Positions 43,861 to 55,714 of a stretch of DNA of 64,000 nucleotides are shown here, piece by piece. A model generated the notes under the pieces. That model made no database searches and had not been told where the DNA came from. It was given only the letters and a program-made list of their open reading frames with translations. A program made the position numbers and the translations under genes. The number at the start of each line of letters is the position of its first letter. The first letter of the stretch is position 1. The DNA comes from Typha latifolia (Eukaryota > Streptophyta > Magnoliopsida > Poales > Typhaceae). Location: positions 9,559,188-9,623,187 of the forward strand of contig CM034101.1 of assembly GCA_019914945.1 (NCBI GenBank), read 5' to 3'.

Positions 43861-44868
43861 ACAATCGGCCCCTGGTTGATCCTCGCGGCGGCGGAACGGA
43901 GGCAAGCGATAGTGAAAACCAATTATCGAGCTCAGGCTCGAATGGCTGGAACGGTGGCCATGGAGGTTGCTTGCAAATCCACCAGCCCCCAACGGCAGCG
44001 GAAGGAGCTTGTGGCCCCATTATATGGGAGCAGCGGTGGTAGGAAGCCGCGACGGAGCTACCTTGATGTAAGGGTAGCATCCCGCGGTTGTGGCTATTAG
44101 GTTAGACCACCCGATTGTCGCCGATGATTAGGAGGCCACCATTGGCCGATAGTCAGCCTGAGGAAGTCAATAGTGGCCGTTAGTGATCATAGGAGAGCCG
44201 AACCAATGGCCACCAATCGCGAGTTTGCTGCAGCGATAATCGCTGTCATCGGCGGTCTTCCGACGGTTGTTGGTGTGAACAGAGGCCACGTCCCGAGTGT
44301 GGTTGGTCAACGAGTGGACATGGCAGTTGGGGCCGGTGGGGGCTGGATCTCCGCTGGTGGGAAGCTAGAGTTTTCGGCCCTAGCGACCACTGCATGCGAG
44401 GAAGGTGACCGCAGCCCTTGCACTGGCAGCATCTCTGGCACAATAGCACCTGCAGTGGGCGCTGCGATGGTAGAGGGGCCTCCATCATGGTCGGAGGAGT
44501 CATGGTTGCCACGGTTTGAGGCTCCCCTCCACCTCCCTCATGGGTGAAGTTTTCTAGTAGCCATTGGCCAAATTCCACCGTGGTCGGCAGTGCTGGCGGC
44601 ACAAGTTAGTGGAGGGCGGCTAGTAGGGACAACTGGATTGCGTCCTTGAAGGTGGTTTGGATCTCCTTCGCGTTCTCCTTTCGACTTGGCCAAAAATTCT
44701 TTATAAAATGCTTTTGCCCATGCCAGCGGCTCATAATTGACAATTACTCATGGTGGAGGGGATGCAGGAGATACTCCCATAGGAACGGAGATGAGTTCCT
44801 AACCTTCCATAGTCGCTTCTTCCTCGTTCATCTTGGATCGCGTGTTAACCATCGTCCGAGGAACGTCA
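43861..44868 (-). other. Long leader of the gag-only element
   Basis: GC-rich leader between primer site and gag. Overlapping open frames on both strands (for example 44173-44547 + and 44246-44602 -) reflect base composition. A parallel sequence lies at 31180-31760 in the shorter element (gttggtggtgg-type and ctagggtttgg-type words). No domain recognised. Confidence 0.5.
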
Positions 44869-44880
44869 GCTCTGATACCA
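44869..44880 (-). other. Primer binding site (initiator tRNA-Met type)
   Basis: tggtatcagagc on the minus strand, intact, two bases from the 5' LTR. Confidence 0.85.
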
Positions 44881-44882
44881 AA

Positions 44883-45431
44883 GTTACAAACCAAATTTGG
44901 AACGATCATCCGTAGGATGATCCTGAGATTTTAAGAGGTAGTAATCTCGGATGTTTCGAATCTAATGGCTTTGGAACAAAGTCAATTAGAATTCGAATGA
45001 AAATTTATGGTTAAAATAGTGGAGCAAGGTCGAAGTATAGCAGAATAGTAATTAACCGACGTTGCGGCGGTCGTCGGAGGGTGGTGGACGGCCAAGGGTG
45101 GTAGTGGACAGCCGTAAGATAGGGTGTGTGGTGGTGGAGAAAGAATGCTAGGGTTTAGAAGATTGGGATGCTTCTACAGCTATGATATACTCCTAGAAAG
45201 ACAAAGACAATCTAACGACTAAGGTAAAAGATAAAGACGATAAGAAATATTTTGCTAAACTCATATTCATTCCATCATCTTGTCAAACACATGTCCACTT
45301 CTATTTATAGAAGTAAAAATCCCTAGCGGAATCAACATACAGATTATCTGATTTATTTAAAATTCAAAATAATAAGATAAAACTAAATAACTAATTTGAC
45401 TTGACTTAACCCATGTGGTCGGATCGTAATA
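44883..45431 (-). repeat. LTR, right copy (5' LTR)
   Basis: 549 bp, gttacaaaccaaatttgg to cgtaata, abutting the primer site. Confidence 0.82.
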
Positions 45432-45436
45432 AATTT

Positions 45437-46499
45437 TTTTTAAAAAAACTTGGAGAGATACTTTCCCACCAAAATGGGCATTTCAAAGTCAGAATTATCT
45501 TTAATCCTTCCATTAAATTTAGATATAATTACACTAAGACTCCTTAACACTAAGACTCCTAAAACTAAAAAATTATCTATAACAGCAATACAATTGTATT
45601 TATTTCTTTATTTAGCCATTTAAAATAATATTTATATTTAAATACAGCAAATTATATGACTTGTACAAAATCAAATCTTAAGTACACTTTTAATTTCTAG
45701 AATAATAATTATTTTAATTTTAAGTATAATGTACTCTTATAGTGCATAATATAATAGTTGAATATTAAGAACAACCTGGTAATTTAATTGAAAAAATAAA
45801 TTAAGTAACCTAGTCGATTCGCAAAAATATGATCTTGTTGGATGATTCCCTAGTTGAACTGCTGGGTGAATTTGTTTTACTATATCAATTGTATGTTCAG
45901 TCTTATAACAAAACTGAACCAACATGATAGTGGATTCATTGATTCGACCAACCAGTCTGGTCCACTTCTCATAAGTGTACGACCCGGTGACCTTGTGGTT
46001 GAATTAGAAACTCAATGACTTAGACCTCCAACTGAGCGAATATTCTGTCTGGTTATGATAACTATGGCTAGTCTACATACGTGAAATGTCTTTTTTTAAT
46101 AGGGTCAAAATTAAAAATTTAGTCTAAATTGATCGCTTCCCTCCAAATCGGAAGATTTTGTAAGAGAAATATTTTTTTAATGGTAAATTTGTGAACGAAA
46201 TCGATTTTTTTAGCTGTACGAATTATATTCAAATATATAATTAAGTCAAATAATTTATGCAAATCAGATAATACAAGAAATTAAGAAAAAAGATAAAAAA
46301 AAGGATTAAAGCTTCATATTTAGGACCTCCTATGGACAGGGTTAATGGCATTAGAAGGGAATTAATGGCATTTGGATGACTGGAGCAATCTGCTTAAGGA
46401 AACTTAAGTTACATCTAGACGGCAAGCACATGACAGCAAAGGAAAGTTTTAAATCAGAAAAAAAATTTGATAATTCTTTTAGAGGCTTGTCCTATCATG
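45437..46499. other. Intergenic, AT-rich, nothing recognised
   Basis: No supported frame. The 62-codon frame at 45737-45925 has no domain. Confidence 0.4.
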
Positions 46500-47440
46500 A
46501 ATCAAGGATGTTCTTAATCTCTATTTAAGAAGCTAAAAGCCAACAGTTGGATCACTGATTGGAAAGAGAAGGATTTTTACTCTCATATTAGATGAGTTCT
46601 CTACTTTTTTTCACAGAGTTTATATATAATATTTGAGTGATGAGACTTTTATACTTGTTCGATTACTTGAGCTATAACTAATGAACTAGTAGCATCGAAA
46701 GGAGTTGAAATATTTGTCAACAGCTAAAAAGCATAGACACTTGTGCTATAGAGGATTGATCTGTTTCTCGAGTGCTAACCAAAGGGATGTGATCTTTTTT
46801 CATAGTAGTAGTTAACTAGATGGTTTTTGTTCAAGTGGATACTTAAACACTACAATATTGAGGTGTAGGAAAGGGTTGTAAGTAAATCTTATTTCTATTA
46901 CTTAGTGAAATAAGATCGGTTGGCTTTGGGCAAGTCTCTATTTTTTGTTCTCTCTATATAAGAAAGATGTTTTACATTTAAAAAAATGTGTCAACTTGAT
47001 TTACTTTTCTTACTCCTATTCGGGTTTTTATTTTCTACTCTTACTTAGGTTTTTGTACACCGACTTGAGTTCAGTTTTCTTTATTAGAATAGAATTAGAA
47101 ATTCCTAATAGATTTCCATTTTGAAGTTTGATTTTTATTTGGGTTTTCTAGACTTAGTATGACTCAATTTTCATAAACCAATTTGGATTTATTTTTTTGG
47201 ACTTTGACTTTCCATCTCTATAAACCTACTCTGCCTAAGACTCCTATCTCTCCCCACAAATTTTTAATTGTCATCAGAGCGGAATCTTGTTATTTTAGAG
47301 AGATCCTTAAGATATTGATTTATATGGGAAAGATTAGTTTACTGTTAGACCTCCTTGGGTTAAATTATTTCTATTAGAAAGCTAGAATGAAAGCCTTCTT
47401 AAAGTTAAGTGACGAAATTTGATTTAAACCTAGAAATTAA
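46500..47440 (+). mobile_element. Truncated Ty1/copia 5' end: LTR, primer site, gag start
   Basis: LTR-like sequence (about 46500-47266) has an inverted relative at 53450-54300. At 47267 attgtcatcagagcgg is a near-canonical primer site. From 47321 a frame reads MGKISLLLDLLGLNYFY, then a TAG where copia gag has Trp, then KARMKAFLKLSDEIWF-like text, matching YWKARMKAYLK of the copia element at 62115. The rest of the element is absent. Confidence 0.65.
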
Positions 47441-47731
47441 TTTTGTAATTCACCTAGTCAAAAGTACAAATGATCCTCCACGCTTACAAAATAATCTTAG
47501 AGGCTAGAAAGAGGTACATATTTGTATATCCCTGGTTAGGATGGGCAAAGTTGGTTAATGGATGCTAAAGATATTTATGGCAATGGATGGAGAGATAGTG
47601 GTGATGATGGTAGAATTGAGAATGAGAGGGGAATAGGAGGGAGGAGAAGCCAACCCTACAGGTCTAAGGAGGTACAACAGTTGAGGAGGGAGGGATGACA
47701 AGGACCTTAAAGAGGACGTTGGCCTATATTG
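47441..47731 (+). other. Short unplaced stretch before a solo LTR
   Basis: Purine-rich sequence (gatagtggtgatgatgg, ggaggagaagcc) of unknown origin. Confidence 0.35.
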
Positions 47732-48702
47732 TGTTACGGATCAGATCTGGACTAATCTAGAAGTAAGAAAAATATAAAAATTTAGGTGGTGGTAGCTTCA
47801 TGAGCAGAGTTCTAATAGCTCTAGTTTTACTTAAATCGAATGTCAGGATGAAAAATTAAAAATAAAACAGTAGAGATAGGTCAGAATAGGGCAGAACGGT
47901 AAATATCCAATGTTGCGGTGGTCGTCGGAAGGTGGCGGACGGCCAAGGGCGGTAGTGGACGGCCGTATAGTAGAGTGGCTGCTGGAGGTAGGAGATGGCT
48001 AGGGTTTGGAAAGTTGGGATGTTTCTATGGCTATGATCTACTCAAAAGATAAAGTAATCTAATGGCTATGATAGAAAGATAAAACAATCTAATGGCTACG
48101 ATAAAAGATAAGGACGACAAATAATTCAAGGTAAATAAATTTAACTTAATTCAATATTCCTTCCATTCAATTTTCTCCTAAACAAAGAAGCCCAACCCCT
48201 TTATATATAACAGTCGGGTACAATGAGTCCTACTCGGACTAGCCCTAAAGGCTTATAAGACTTAAACTAAGATTTACATTAGAAGCTTACATGACTTATT
48301 TAAATTTGTCTTAATAGCTTACATGACTTAAGTAGACTTGCCTTAACTGCTTATATAAGAGATAAGTATGACCAAAAGATAAACATGACTTAGCTAAATC
48401 AGCTTTCCTTATCCTTCTCGGAATGATTCTTTGTTCTCCCATACTGAGAGTCTGAATTTGGAGAAACCTTGAATACGGAAGTTGTATTGTCTTCGATCTT
48501 CTCTGAGTGGTTTTGTGATATTTGGTCGTCTATGGAATATCCTTTGAATATTTTTCTGAAATTGCGCATAGTTGAATTAGTTAACTAATAAATTCTAACC
48601 TAATAAGACTATAATTAAAGCAAATAAGTAGATAAGATAACTAAACTCAATCCATTGAGCCCAATCTCCCCTTGATATCTCCGATCTGACCGGTTCGCAT
48701 CA
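47732..48702 (-). mobile_element. Solo LTR, family Y (971 bp)
   Basis: Runs from tgttacggatcagatctgg to ggttcgcatca (TG..CA). Flanks tattg (47727-47731) and cattg (48703-48707) form a 5-bp duplication with one transition. It shares the ggtcgtcggaaggtgg and ggacggccgtatag words with the other family-Y LTRs, and its 3' part with 4800-5040. No internal sequence, hence solo. Confidence 0.78.
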
Positions 48703-48829
48703 CATTGAGAGAACATGAGAGAGAAGATCTAGAGAGTAGAGAAGGAGAATAGAGGTAGAAGAAGGTGGAAAGAACAATAATTTTTAATAATCTCAAAGTG
48801 CCTACTTGTCACAAATTTTGAGGCTAACC

Positions 48830-49200
48830 AAAAATTTAAAAACATTCAAATTAACCCTAACATGAGATAATTTTGGCATTGGGTATTCAAATGACCCTAA
48901 GGGGTATTTGAATGCTTTGTCAGAACTCCAATTCTGCATTCTCAAACTTGTGCATTATGAGACCGTTCAACCAGACGCGTTCAAATGACTGTTCCTAGTG
49001 TTTAAACATACTAGCCCAACAACACTTATTTCACAAGAAAAGTCAAAGGCATTCAAATGGTTTTTTTGGGCATTCAAATACCTAAGCCTGAGGCTACTAG
49101 TACTCAAATAAAAAGTCCCTACAGTGAATAGGTTTGATCCAGCAAACTCAATTTAAGCTTCTAATTAAGAGTTAGTAGTTCTCCAATAAGTGTGAGAAGA
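48830..49200 (+). repeat. Repeat Z, plus copy, with ttcaaatg array
   Basis: Homologous to the complement of 28815-29140. Words such as gtattcaaatgac, gtatttgaatgc, gcgttcaaatgac and gcattcaaatgg recur about seven times. Function and family unknown. Confidence 0.6.
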
Positions 49201-51230
49201 GCTATATACGCATTCCTAGTGCTAGTCTATATCAGATATCAATCATTAAGTACTAGAGGAGCTAAACTGAGTTATCTACTATAGCTTCTACCATCGCCCA
49301 CCACTAACTTTGAAGAGCAATTTACAGCAAAGTACTACAAGCAAGACTCGGTGGTAATTCAATTTCTTTTCTCTTGTTGTCATAGATTGACAAGGATATA
49401 AAATAAATATGAAATGTCAATTTAAAATGGTGAAAAAATTGCAAAATAATATCCATTTAGTGTTAAACTTTGAATCATAGGAAAAACAATCACCATAAAG
49501 TTCCAAAAATCAAATGTACAAGGCAATCAAAGGAAAATTCGTGAATAAAAAATCCATATCTATGAAAATGATGTTTTTCTCATAGTTTTCAATCAAACCA
49601 TAAAGACAATGAGTCAAAAGAATCATGAAATCCAAATATGTCAAGTCTGATTTTCAAACTTTCTAATTTTGTCAATTCCATACTTTCCAACTTAATAAGA
49701 AATACTTTAAAGTCAAATAAAAATATATTCAACTCCAACTAGAGATGTCAAAATATTTGGAAATCAAATGATTTCCTATTATGCATGACATTAAGTACTA
49801 AATCCAAAAAAGATAATATCATGTGCTAATGTGTAAACATAAGACAATATATAATCAAGTTAGAAGTCAAACCAACCTACAACTTATACATGAAGATAAG
49901 TTAGATATACAATGGTGGCTTTCACATTTATAAGGTACTTGAATCTTTTCAAAGCATGCTTCATGCAAATAATTTTCACAACAATTTTAATCTTTATTTT
50001 TTTTAGTAAGTTTTGTGAAGCAATAATAACTCGAGATTTGTTTGAATGCTCATATCAAGGTAGTTTTCAATGCAGTTTTAAAAAATCTCTTACCTACAAT
50101 TACAATAAGGCTAATGGTCAATCTAATATGATCAAATATGGACATTAGGCAACCTTAAGCCTCAACAATAACTTGGGTGAATTTTAAACTAACCATGTAT
50201 CCACTCTAGGTTATATGCTTTCTATTCTGACATATAATATCAAACATAACACTCTCTCCTTAAGAGAATAATATAATATCAAACATAACAATCTCTCCTT
50301 ATGAGAATAATATAAAACTTATTTAAGACAAGTACAATCATCAAATAGGTAATATGACTCAAAAAGTAAGTTTCTATCAAAATATTTTTGTTATTTTTAA
50401 TTTTCCAAAACTTTTTATATATTTTGAAAATAATAAATCAAGGAAGGATACCTACCAAAAGGAAATCATCCAAAAAAAAAATCTTGACCGCTTCATATGG
50501 CAATAAAATCCATCAAAAACAACGATAAAAATCAGACCAAATCCAATGAAATCTATGAAGTCCAATACGGCCAAAATTATATGACGATGGAATCCAACAA
50601 AAAATTCACAAATACATCAATGAAATCGGATGCAATTAAGTATGTATCAATGAAAATTAATAATAGTGTCAAAAAGTAGAGTATGTGAAATGCGAAAGAA
50701 AAAACATAGTAGAGAGAAAGATTTTGTAAACAACTTTCATAGACAAAATAATCTAAGAGTTTATTATTCAAATGTACCATCCGAAAGGGATTTCTTCCCC
50801 AAATCATAAAGAGTACTGTTCTTTTGTGTATGATTATTTCTTATTTTCTCGAATCCTCTATTTTTATTTCCATTACTATACTATTCTCTCCTCTTTCCTC
50901 ACGTCAACTGATCCCCCAATTTTTTGCTCGTGAATTAATTTTGTCTCTCATTCTCTCTCTCTCTCCCCTCAATTTTTTCTTATCCACCCATCTCTATCCA
51001 TTTTTTTCCTTTTCGTCATTTCTAAACATCTTCGCTCTTCTTCTCACCGACTTTCTAGTCTAACTCGAGCTCGCCCTCATTACCGCCTTCCAACTGCACC
51101 AACAATCTCCATTGATTAGTGAACTCATATTAATATCATCCCTAACTGTCACTTGCGTCATGCGCATCGTATGGGCACTTGGGTTGCGCATGTCCGAGGG
51201 GAGGGTATTATCATATCTCTAAATTTACTA
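49201..51230. other. Intergenic, AT-rich, mostly unplaced
   Basis: A 43-bp direct repeat (aatatcaaacataacactctc / aatatcaaacataacaatctc) lies at about 50237-50320. Pyrimidine-rich sequence runs 50830-51060. The small frames at 49912, 50497 and 50824 show no domain. Confidence 0.4.
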
Positions 51231-51259
51231 ATTACTATAACATATAACAATTACTTTTT

Positions 51260-52930
51260 AATTTTATAGGAAAATTTCTACCAAAAACACAGTTTTTTTT
51301 TGTTACTTAAACCCATTTTAATTTTTTTCCTTGCAAGTCAAGCTTTTTTTCTTTTTTTTCCTTACAAATTTGCTCTTCTGTTATTTAGCACCTCATTAAA
51401 TATTAATGGGACACTGTAAAAGAGAGAAATGACTCGTACTCTTCTTCTTCTTCTTCTTTCATCTCTCACTCCTTTGATCTCTTAATCTTTCTTCTTTCAT
51501 CTAGTAATTCCAATGGTGGATAACATAGGAATTGAAACGGTGGATGAAATAGGAATTGAAGTTTTGCTAGGGAAGCTTCCATTTATTTATGGATGTTCAC
51601 ACATCTACGTTATAGTTAGTATACTTAATTTGAATTGCTTGATTTACCTTAAAAAGAATTTAATATGTGTTGCAAATAAGTTGCGATAGAACACTTTCAT
51701 TTATTTAACATAATTTCTTAAGTGTACATGAGATTCTTTATCAATTGAAATAGCTAAAAGAATGAAATGCTATAATCAATCTTTTGAAAATAGAAAACAT
51801 TTGTGCTATGAGTAGCTAAAAGAAGGAATAAACATTTATTTATCTGCATGATTTTGTATTATGTATATAGTTAATTTGTAATTTTGTAGTTAACTTATGA
51901 ATTTCGTAGTTAATTTATAAATTTTGCATATAATTTATAAATTTCACAGTTATATTCAATAAACTTCTGTCTTTATTCACTGAAAATAATTTATACAAAC
52001 ATCTTATACAAGGAAAATAAGGTGGTGGAGAATTGAGATATAGAAGAATAAGAAAAAGAGTAGATCAGTAAATTTTTTATAAATTAACTACGGATTTTGT
52101 AAATAAACTATGCATTATAATAATAAAAATAAGTAAGATAAGGAGAAGTAAGAAAGATACTACCATATTTAAACTTTTGAAAATATTTCATAATCACTAA
52201 TACTTTTCTAATATACATGAGCATTTTCATTTATCTAACACAATATCTTCAGTATACATGAGATTTTTTTCCTTAATTAAAAGAGCTTAAATAATCAATT
52301 GCTATAATCATTTCATGAAAAATAGAGGTAATTAGTGCTATGAGTAGCTTAAAGAAATGAACAAATATTTATTTATTATATAATTTCATATTAGATACAT
52401 AGTTAATTTATGAATTTTACAGTTAATTTACAAATTTTATAGTTAATTTTTTAGTCTTGTAGTTTTACAAATTTCACGGTTATATTTACTAAAGCTTTTT
52501 GCTGACTTTTTATACTACTTTTTCACTTCTTCCATTAAAAAACAAATGAAATTTTTTTTTTGAAAGTTTCACAACTAGCATGATTTTTAAGTTATCCAAT
52601 TTAATGTTAAATAAATGTTGAATATATAATTGGAACATTTAGATACTATTCCAATATATATGTTATTTATTCAATATATTTATCATATTTTTGTTATTTA
52701 AAATTTTATCAGTATTATTTTAGATGTGTTAGGAACTTTAGTTAATTATCAATAATCTTTTCTCTAACAATAATCTTTAAATTTGACCTTTAGTTTTAGT
52801 TATATTTATTAAAAAAAATAACGATTATACTTTAATATGTAGTACAAAGAGGTAAATTGATACAAATAAAATTATAGGAGATAAGTAATTTATACCTAAT
52901 AATATGAGGGTTAAACTATAATATATCCTA
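51260..52930. repeat. MITE-like family with ~545-bp direct repeat
   Basis: 51680-51965 and 52225-52500 are diverged copies (gtgctatgagtagctaaaag / gtgctatgagtagcttaaag; aatttcacagttatatt / aatttcacggttatatt). Each ends in an array of agttaatttataaatttt words. 51260-51430 resembles 27060-27240. No coding signal. Confidence 0.6.
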
Positions 52931-53021
52931 AAGATATTATTTCAGTGTCAACTAAGCTTATTGTGAGCATGCCATGGATAAAAGTTAAGGATGGCTATCA
53001 AATCTCACTCATGTATATATA

Positions 53022-53429
53022 GTGGTGGGCGCTCCATGCTTTCTCTCCATTTCAAAGTACAAAATGTTCTTGGCAAGCATTCTCTTTATACCTACTATCT
53101 TTCACTGCTTAACCGGAAGATTCCAATCAATACAGCATAAATCATTCAACGTGGTCCCATTCTTCCCACTATGGCAACCTCAATCTCCGAGCTATCACCT
53201 TAAAGTTAGCTATTCTCGTAGAGTTTTCTTCTCCCTTTTTTTATTTTTTTATTTTTTTATTTTATACTTTTTAAGAGAGGGACAGAAAATAAGGAAATTA
53301 GAGTTGTCAAAAGAAACAAAGTCTATACAGACCTCTGCCAGTTCCCTGAGGCCATGCTGCCATTTTTTCCATTCTTGTATGGTGTTTCTAATATTCATAG
53401 GCTACTCTGACTGGTCTTTGGCGTGTTAG
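53022..53429 (+). CDS. Doubtful small open frame with TATA box (possible secreted peptide)
   Basis: A tatatata motif at about 53013 precedes a 135-codon frame. The internal ATG at 53064 gives MFLASILFIPTIFHCLTGRF, which looks like a signal peptide, followed by ~35 mixed residues and a dibasic YSRR. After that the frame enters a T-rich stretch coding for Phe/Leu, which is more typical of non-coding DNA. No peptide-hormone family recognised. It may equally be a non-coding transcript or chance. Confidence 0.2.
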   Translation: MVGAPCFLSISKYKMFLASILFIPTIFHCLTGRFQSIQHKSFNVVPFFPLWQPQSPSYHLKVSYSRRVFFSLFLFFYFFILYFLREGQKIRKLELSKETKSIQTSASSLRPCCHFFHSCMVFLIFIGYSDWSLAC

Positions 53430-53449
53430 ACTAACCCTAGAGGCTGTCC

Positions 53450-54398
53450 TAACTCTTTAAAAATGTGAGAGAGATAGGGTTTCTAAATCAACTAAATGTA
53501 AACAAAATAAAAATTTAAGTTCAAAGTAAAATCAACAAATTAAATTCAAATTGGCTTGGGAAAATTGAATTTTACCAAGTTTGAAAAAATTGGTTAAGAC
53601 TCGTATTTGAAAACTTAAACCAATTAGGAAAAGAAAATCTGAATACTACTCTAATAATAAAAATTGAACTATTGGTGAGCGTAAATTTAATTAAGAGTAG
53701 AAAACCAAAAACTAACTAGGTGTAAGGAAAGAAAACACTGCACTTTTTTTTTAAACGTAGAAAACTACACTCATATAGAAAGGAAAAGAATGTTTGACCT
53801 ACCCAAAGTTGATTTATCTTATTTAACAAAGCGATAGAAATAAGACTTACTTTCTACCCCCTCACGACACTCTAATATCGTAGTGCCTAGGTAAACTCTT
53901 GAACATGAACCGTGTGATTATCTACCATTATAAAGAAGATTGCCTCCCTTTGGTAAGCACTTGAGCGACAAATTAATCCTCAAACACAAGTATGCCAATT
54001 AATGGTAGATTTCAATAAATAATTCAATAAATTAATCCTCAAACACAAGTATCCTCACACTAGATAGTCATATGAACCTATGAGAGAACTAAAAGAACTC
54101 CTCAAACACAAGTATGCCAATTAATGGTAGATTTCAATAAATAATTCAATAAATTAATCCTCAAACACAAGTATCCTCACACTAGATAGTCATATGAACC
54201 TATGAGAGAACTAAAAGAACTCTTCTAAGAGAGAGTAATTCTTTGCTACCCATGAGAGTTCTCATTGAAATGGATGTCTCAAACTCTGGCATTAGATAAA
54301 ATAAGCTATGGAAGGAAACTCCAAGCTTGAAACTTATATAAACTATCATTTGCTATGTACCCTTCCTAATGTCATTCATAAGACACTTATTCTGTTCG
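53450..54398 (-). repeat. Decayed copia LTR, inverted relative of 46500-47266
   Basis: The complement of 53800-54000 aligns with 46735-46940 (agtgcttaccaaaggga / agtgctaaccaaaggga; aagtcttatttctat / aaatcttatttctat). No coding sequence or primer site was found beside it. It contains the exact 122-bp duplication. Confidence 0.6.
53979..54222 (+). repeat. Perfect 122-bp tandem duplication
   Basis: 53979-54100 and 54101-54222 are identical by eye over all 122 bases, from ctcaaacacaagtatgcc to aaaagaactc. Within the unit a shorter word, attaatcctcaaacacaag, is itself repeated, which could have primed slippage or unequal exchange. Confidence 0.95.
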
Positions 54399-54403
54399 AA
54401 AGC

Positions 54404-54947
54404 TGTTATGAACTAGATCTGGACTGATCCAAATGTAAAAAAATTATGGTAGCCTTGTGAGTCAGGGTTCTAATGGCTCTAGTTTTATCTAAATTAAATG
54501 TCAGGATAAAAAGTTAAAAATAAAATAGTAGAGCAAGGTCGAAGGATGATAGAATAGTAATTATCCGATGTTGCGGCGGTCGTCGTAGAGTGGCGAATAG
54601 CCAAGAGTGGTGGTGGACGGCCGTATTATAAGGTGGCTGTTGGAGGTAGGAGGCGGCTAGAGTTTGGAAGGTTGGGATACTTCTATGGCTTTGATCTACT
54701 CCCAAAAAGATAAAGCAATCTAACTGCTACGATAAAAGATAAGGACAAAAATAATAACTTGGCTAAACTCAGATTTCTTTAATGATATTCATCAACACAT
54801 GTCCACCCATATTTATAGGAGTAAAATTCCTAATAGATCGGATCCACATACGGATTATCTGATTTATTTGAAATTTAAAATAATAAGATAAAGCTAAGTA
54901 ACTAATTTGACTCGACTTAACTTAATCTATGTGGTCAGATCATAATA
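54404..54947 (-). mobile_element. Solo LTR, family Y (544 bp), with target duplication
   Basis: tgttatgaactagatctgg to gatcataata, flanked by the perfect 5-bp repeat aaagc (54399-54403 and 54948-54952). Close in length and sequence to the LTRs of the gag-only element at 42094-45431. Confidence 0.85.
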
Positions 54948-54952
54948 AAAGC

Positions 54953-55714
54953 CATTTAAATTACCTTAAATCTTGCATTTCGTCTGCCAAGACACCCTTG
55001 ACCTCGTTTGGATGAGGTTCTAAAATATTATTTGCTAAAGTTAATTTCATATGCTAATTGACTTAATCATGCATGTATATCTAGTCTATACAACTCAATT
55101 AAATATATTTTTATCCACAAATTTGTCATTACAAAGATATTTCACTTTCCTATGCTAGCTACAAGCTTGAGTGCAACCAAAGTTCCACAAGCCTCGTTAT
55201 GCAATGCGGACACATCTAAGATCTCCTCTACCCCTGCAAATAGAAGGAACCCATTAGAATCACTAAAAAGAAACCCAACTCCACCTTTTTGGACAAGGGA
55301 TCAAAGGATTCATCAAAATTTATCTTGGTCCACCCAGCTAAAGAGGGACTAGCATAAAAAAAATTAAAAATAAAAATAAAAACTCCTAAGCTACAGCCAA
55401 GGCCCTGTGAACCACCTTTTCGAAGCTATCATGAGTCCGTTGGAAAATAAATTGGAACCCGTCATTGCATGTGTGTCAAAAAAACATTCATTTACTCTTT
55501 TATTTTTAATTTTTAATCGCGACGCATGAAGCTACTATGAAGCTACCACCATACAAATTCTTATAAATTTTTTCCGTTCAGATCGGTCCAAATCTGGTTT
55601 GCAATGAAGTTTCGTATTATATCTAAGACGAAAAAGTTGAAATTACTAAAATATTGTAAACACATAATTTTTAAAATATCACATGCTACAAGAAGTCTCT
55701 AGAAATATTATCTA
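54953..55714. other. Intergenic, with a small family-Y LTR end
   Basis: 55545-55605 (gctaccaccatacaaattc, gatcggtccaaatctgg) is the complement of a family-Y LTR terminus. The rest is unplaced. Confidence 0.45.

Larger units (their letters stand above)
42094..45431 (-). mobile_element. Gag-only LTR retrotransposon (TR-GAG-like)
   Basis: LTRs of ~546 bp (42094-42639) and 549 bp (44883-45431) flank 2.2 kb. Candidate 5-bp duplication aattt at 42089-42093 and 45432-45436. On the minus strand an exact primer site tggtatcagagc (44869-44880) abuts the 5' LTR. The interior holds a leader, a gypsy-type gag ending in a zinc knuckle, and next to the 3' LTR the tail HLEDKV of pol. Protease, RT and integrase are absent. 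Such gag-only elements depend on partners in trans. Gag here is broken by stops. Confidence 0.8.

Noticed and set aside
43681..44602. Overlapping open frames on both strands (139, 124 and 118 codons)
   Set aside because: They sit in the GC-rich leader of the gag-only element. Gag on the minus strand explains the coding signal nearby, and none has a domain.
51680..52500. Pair of LTRs of a short retroelement
   Set aside because: The direct repeats are separated by only ~260 bp, have no TG..CA ends, no primer site and no target duplication. Tandem duplication is simpler.
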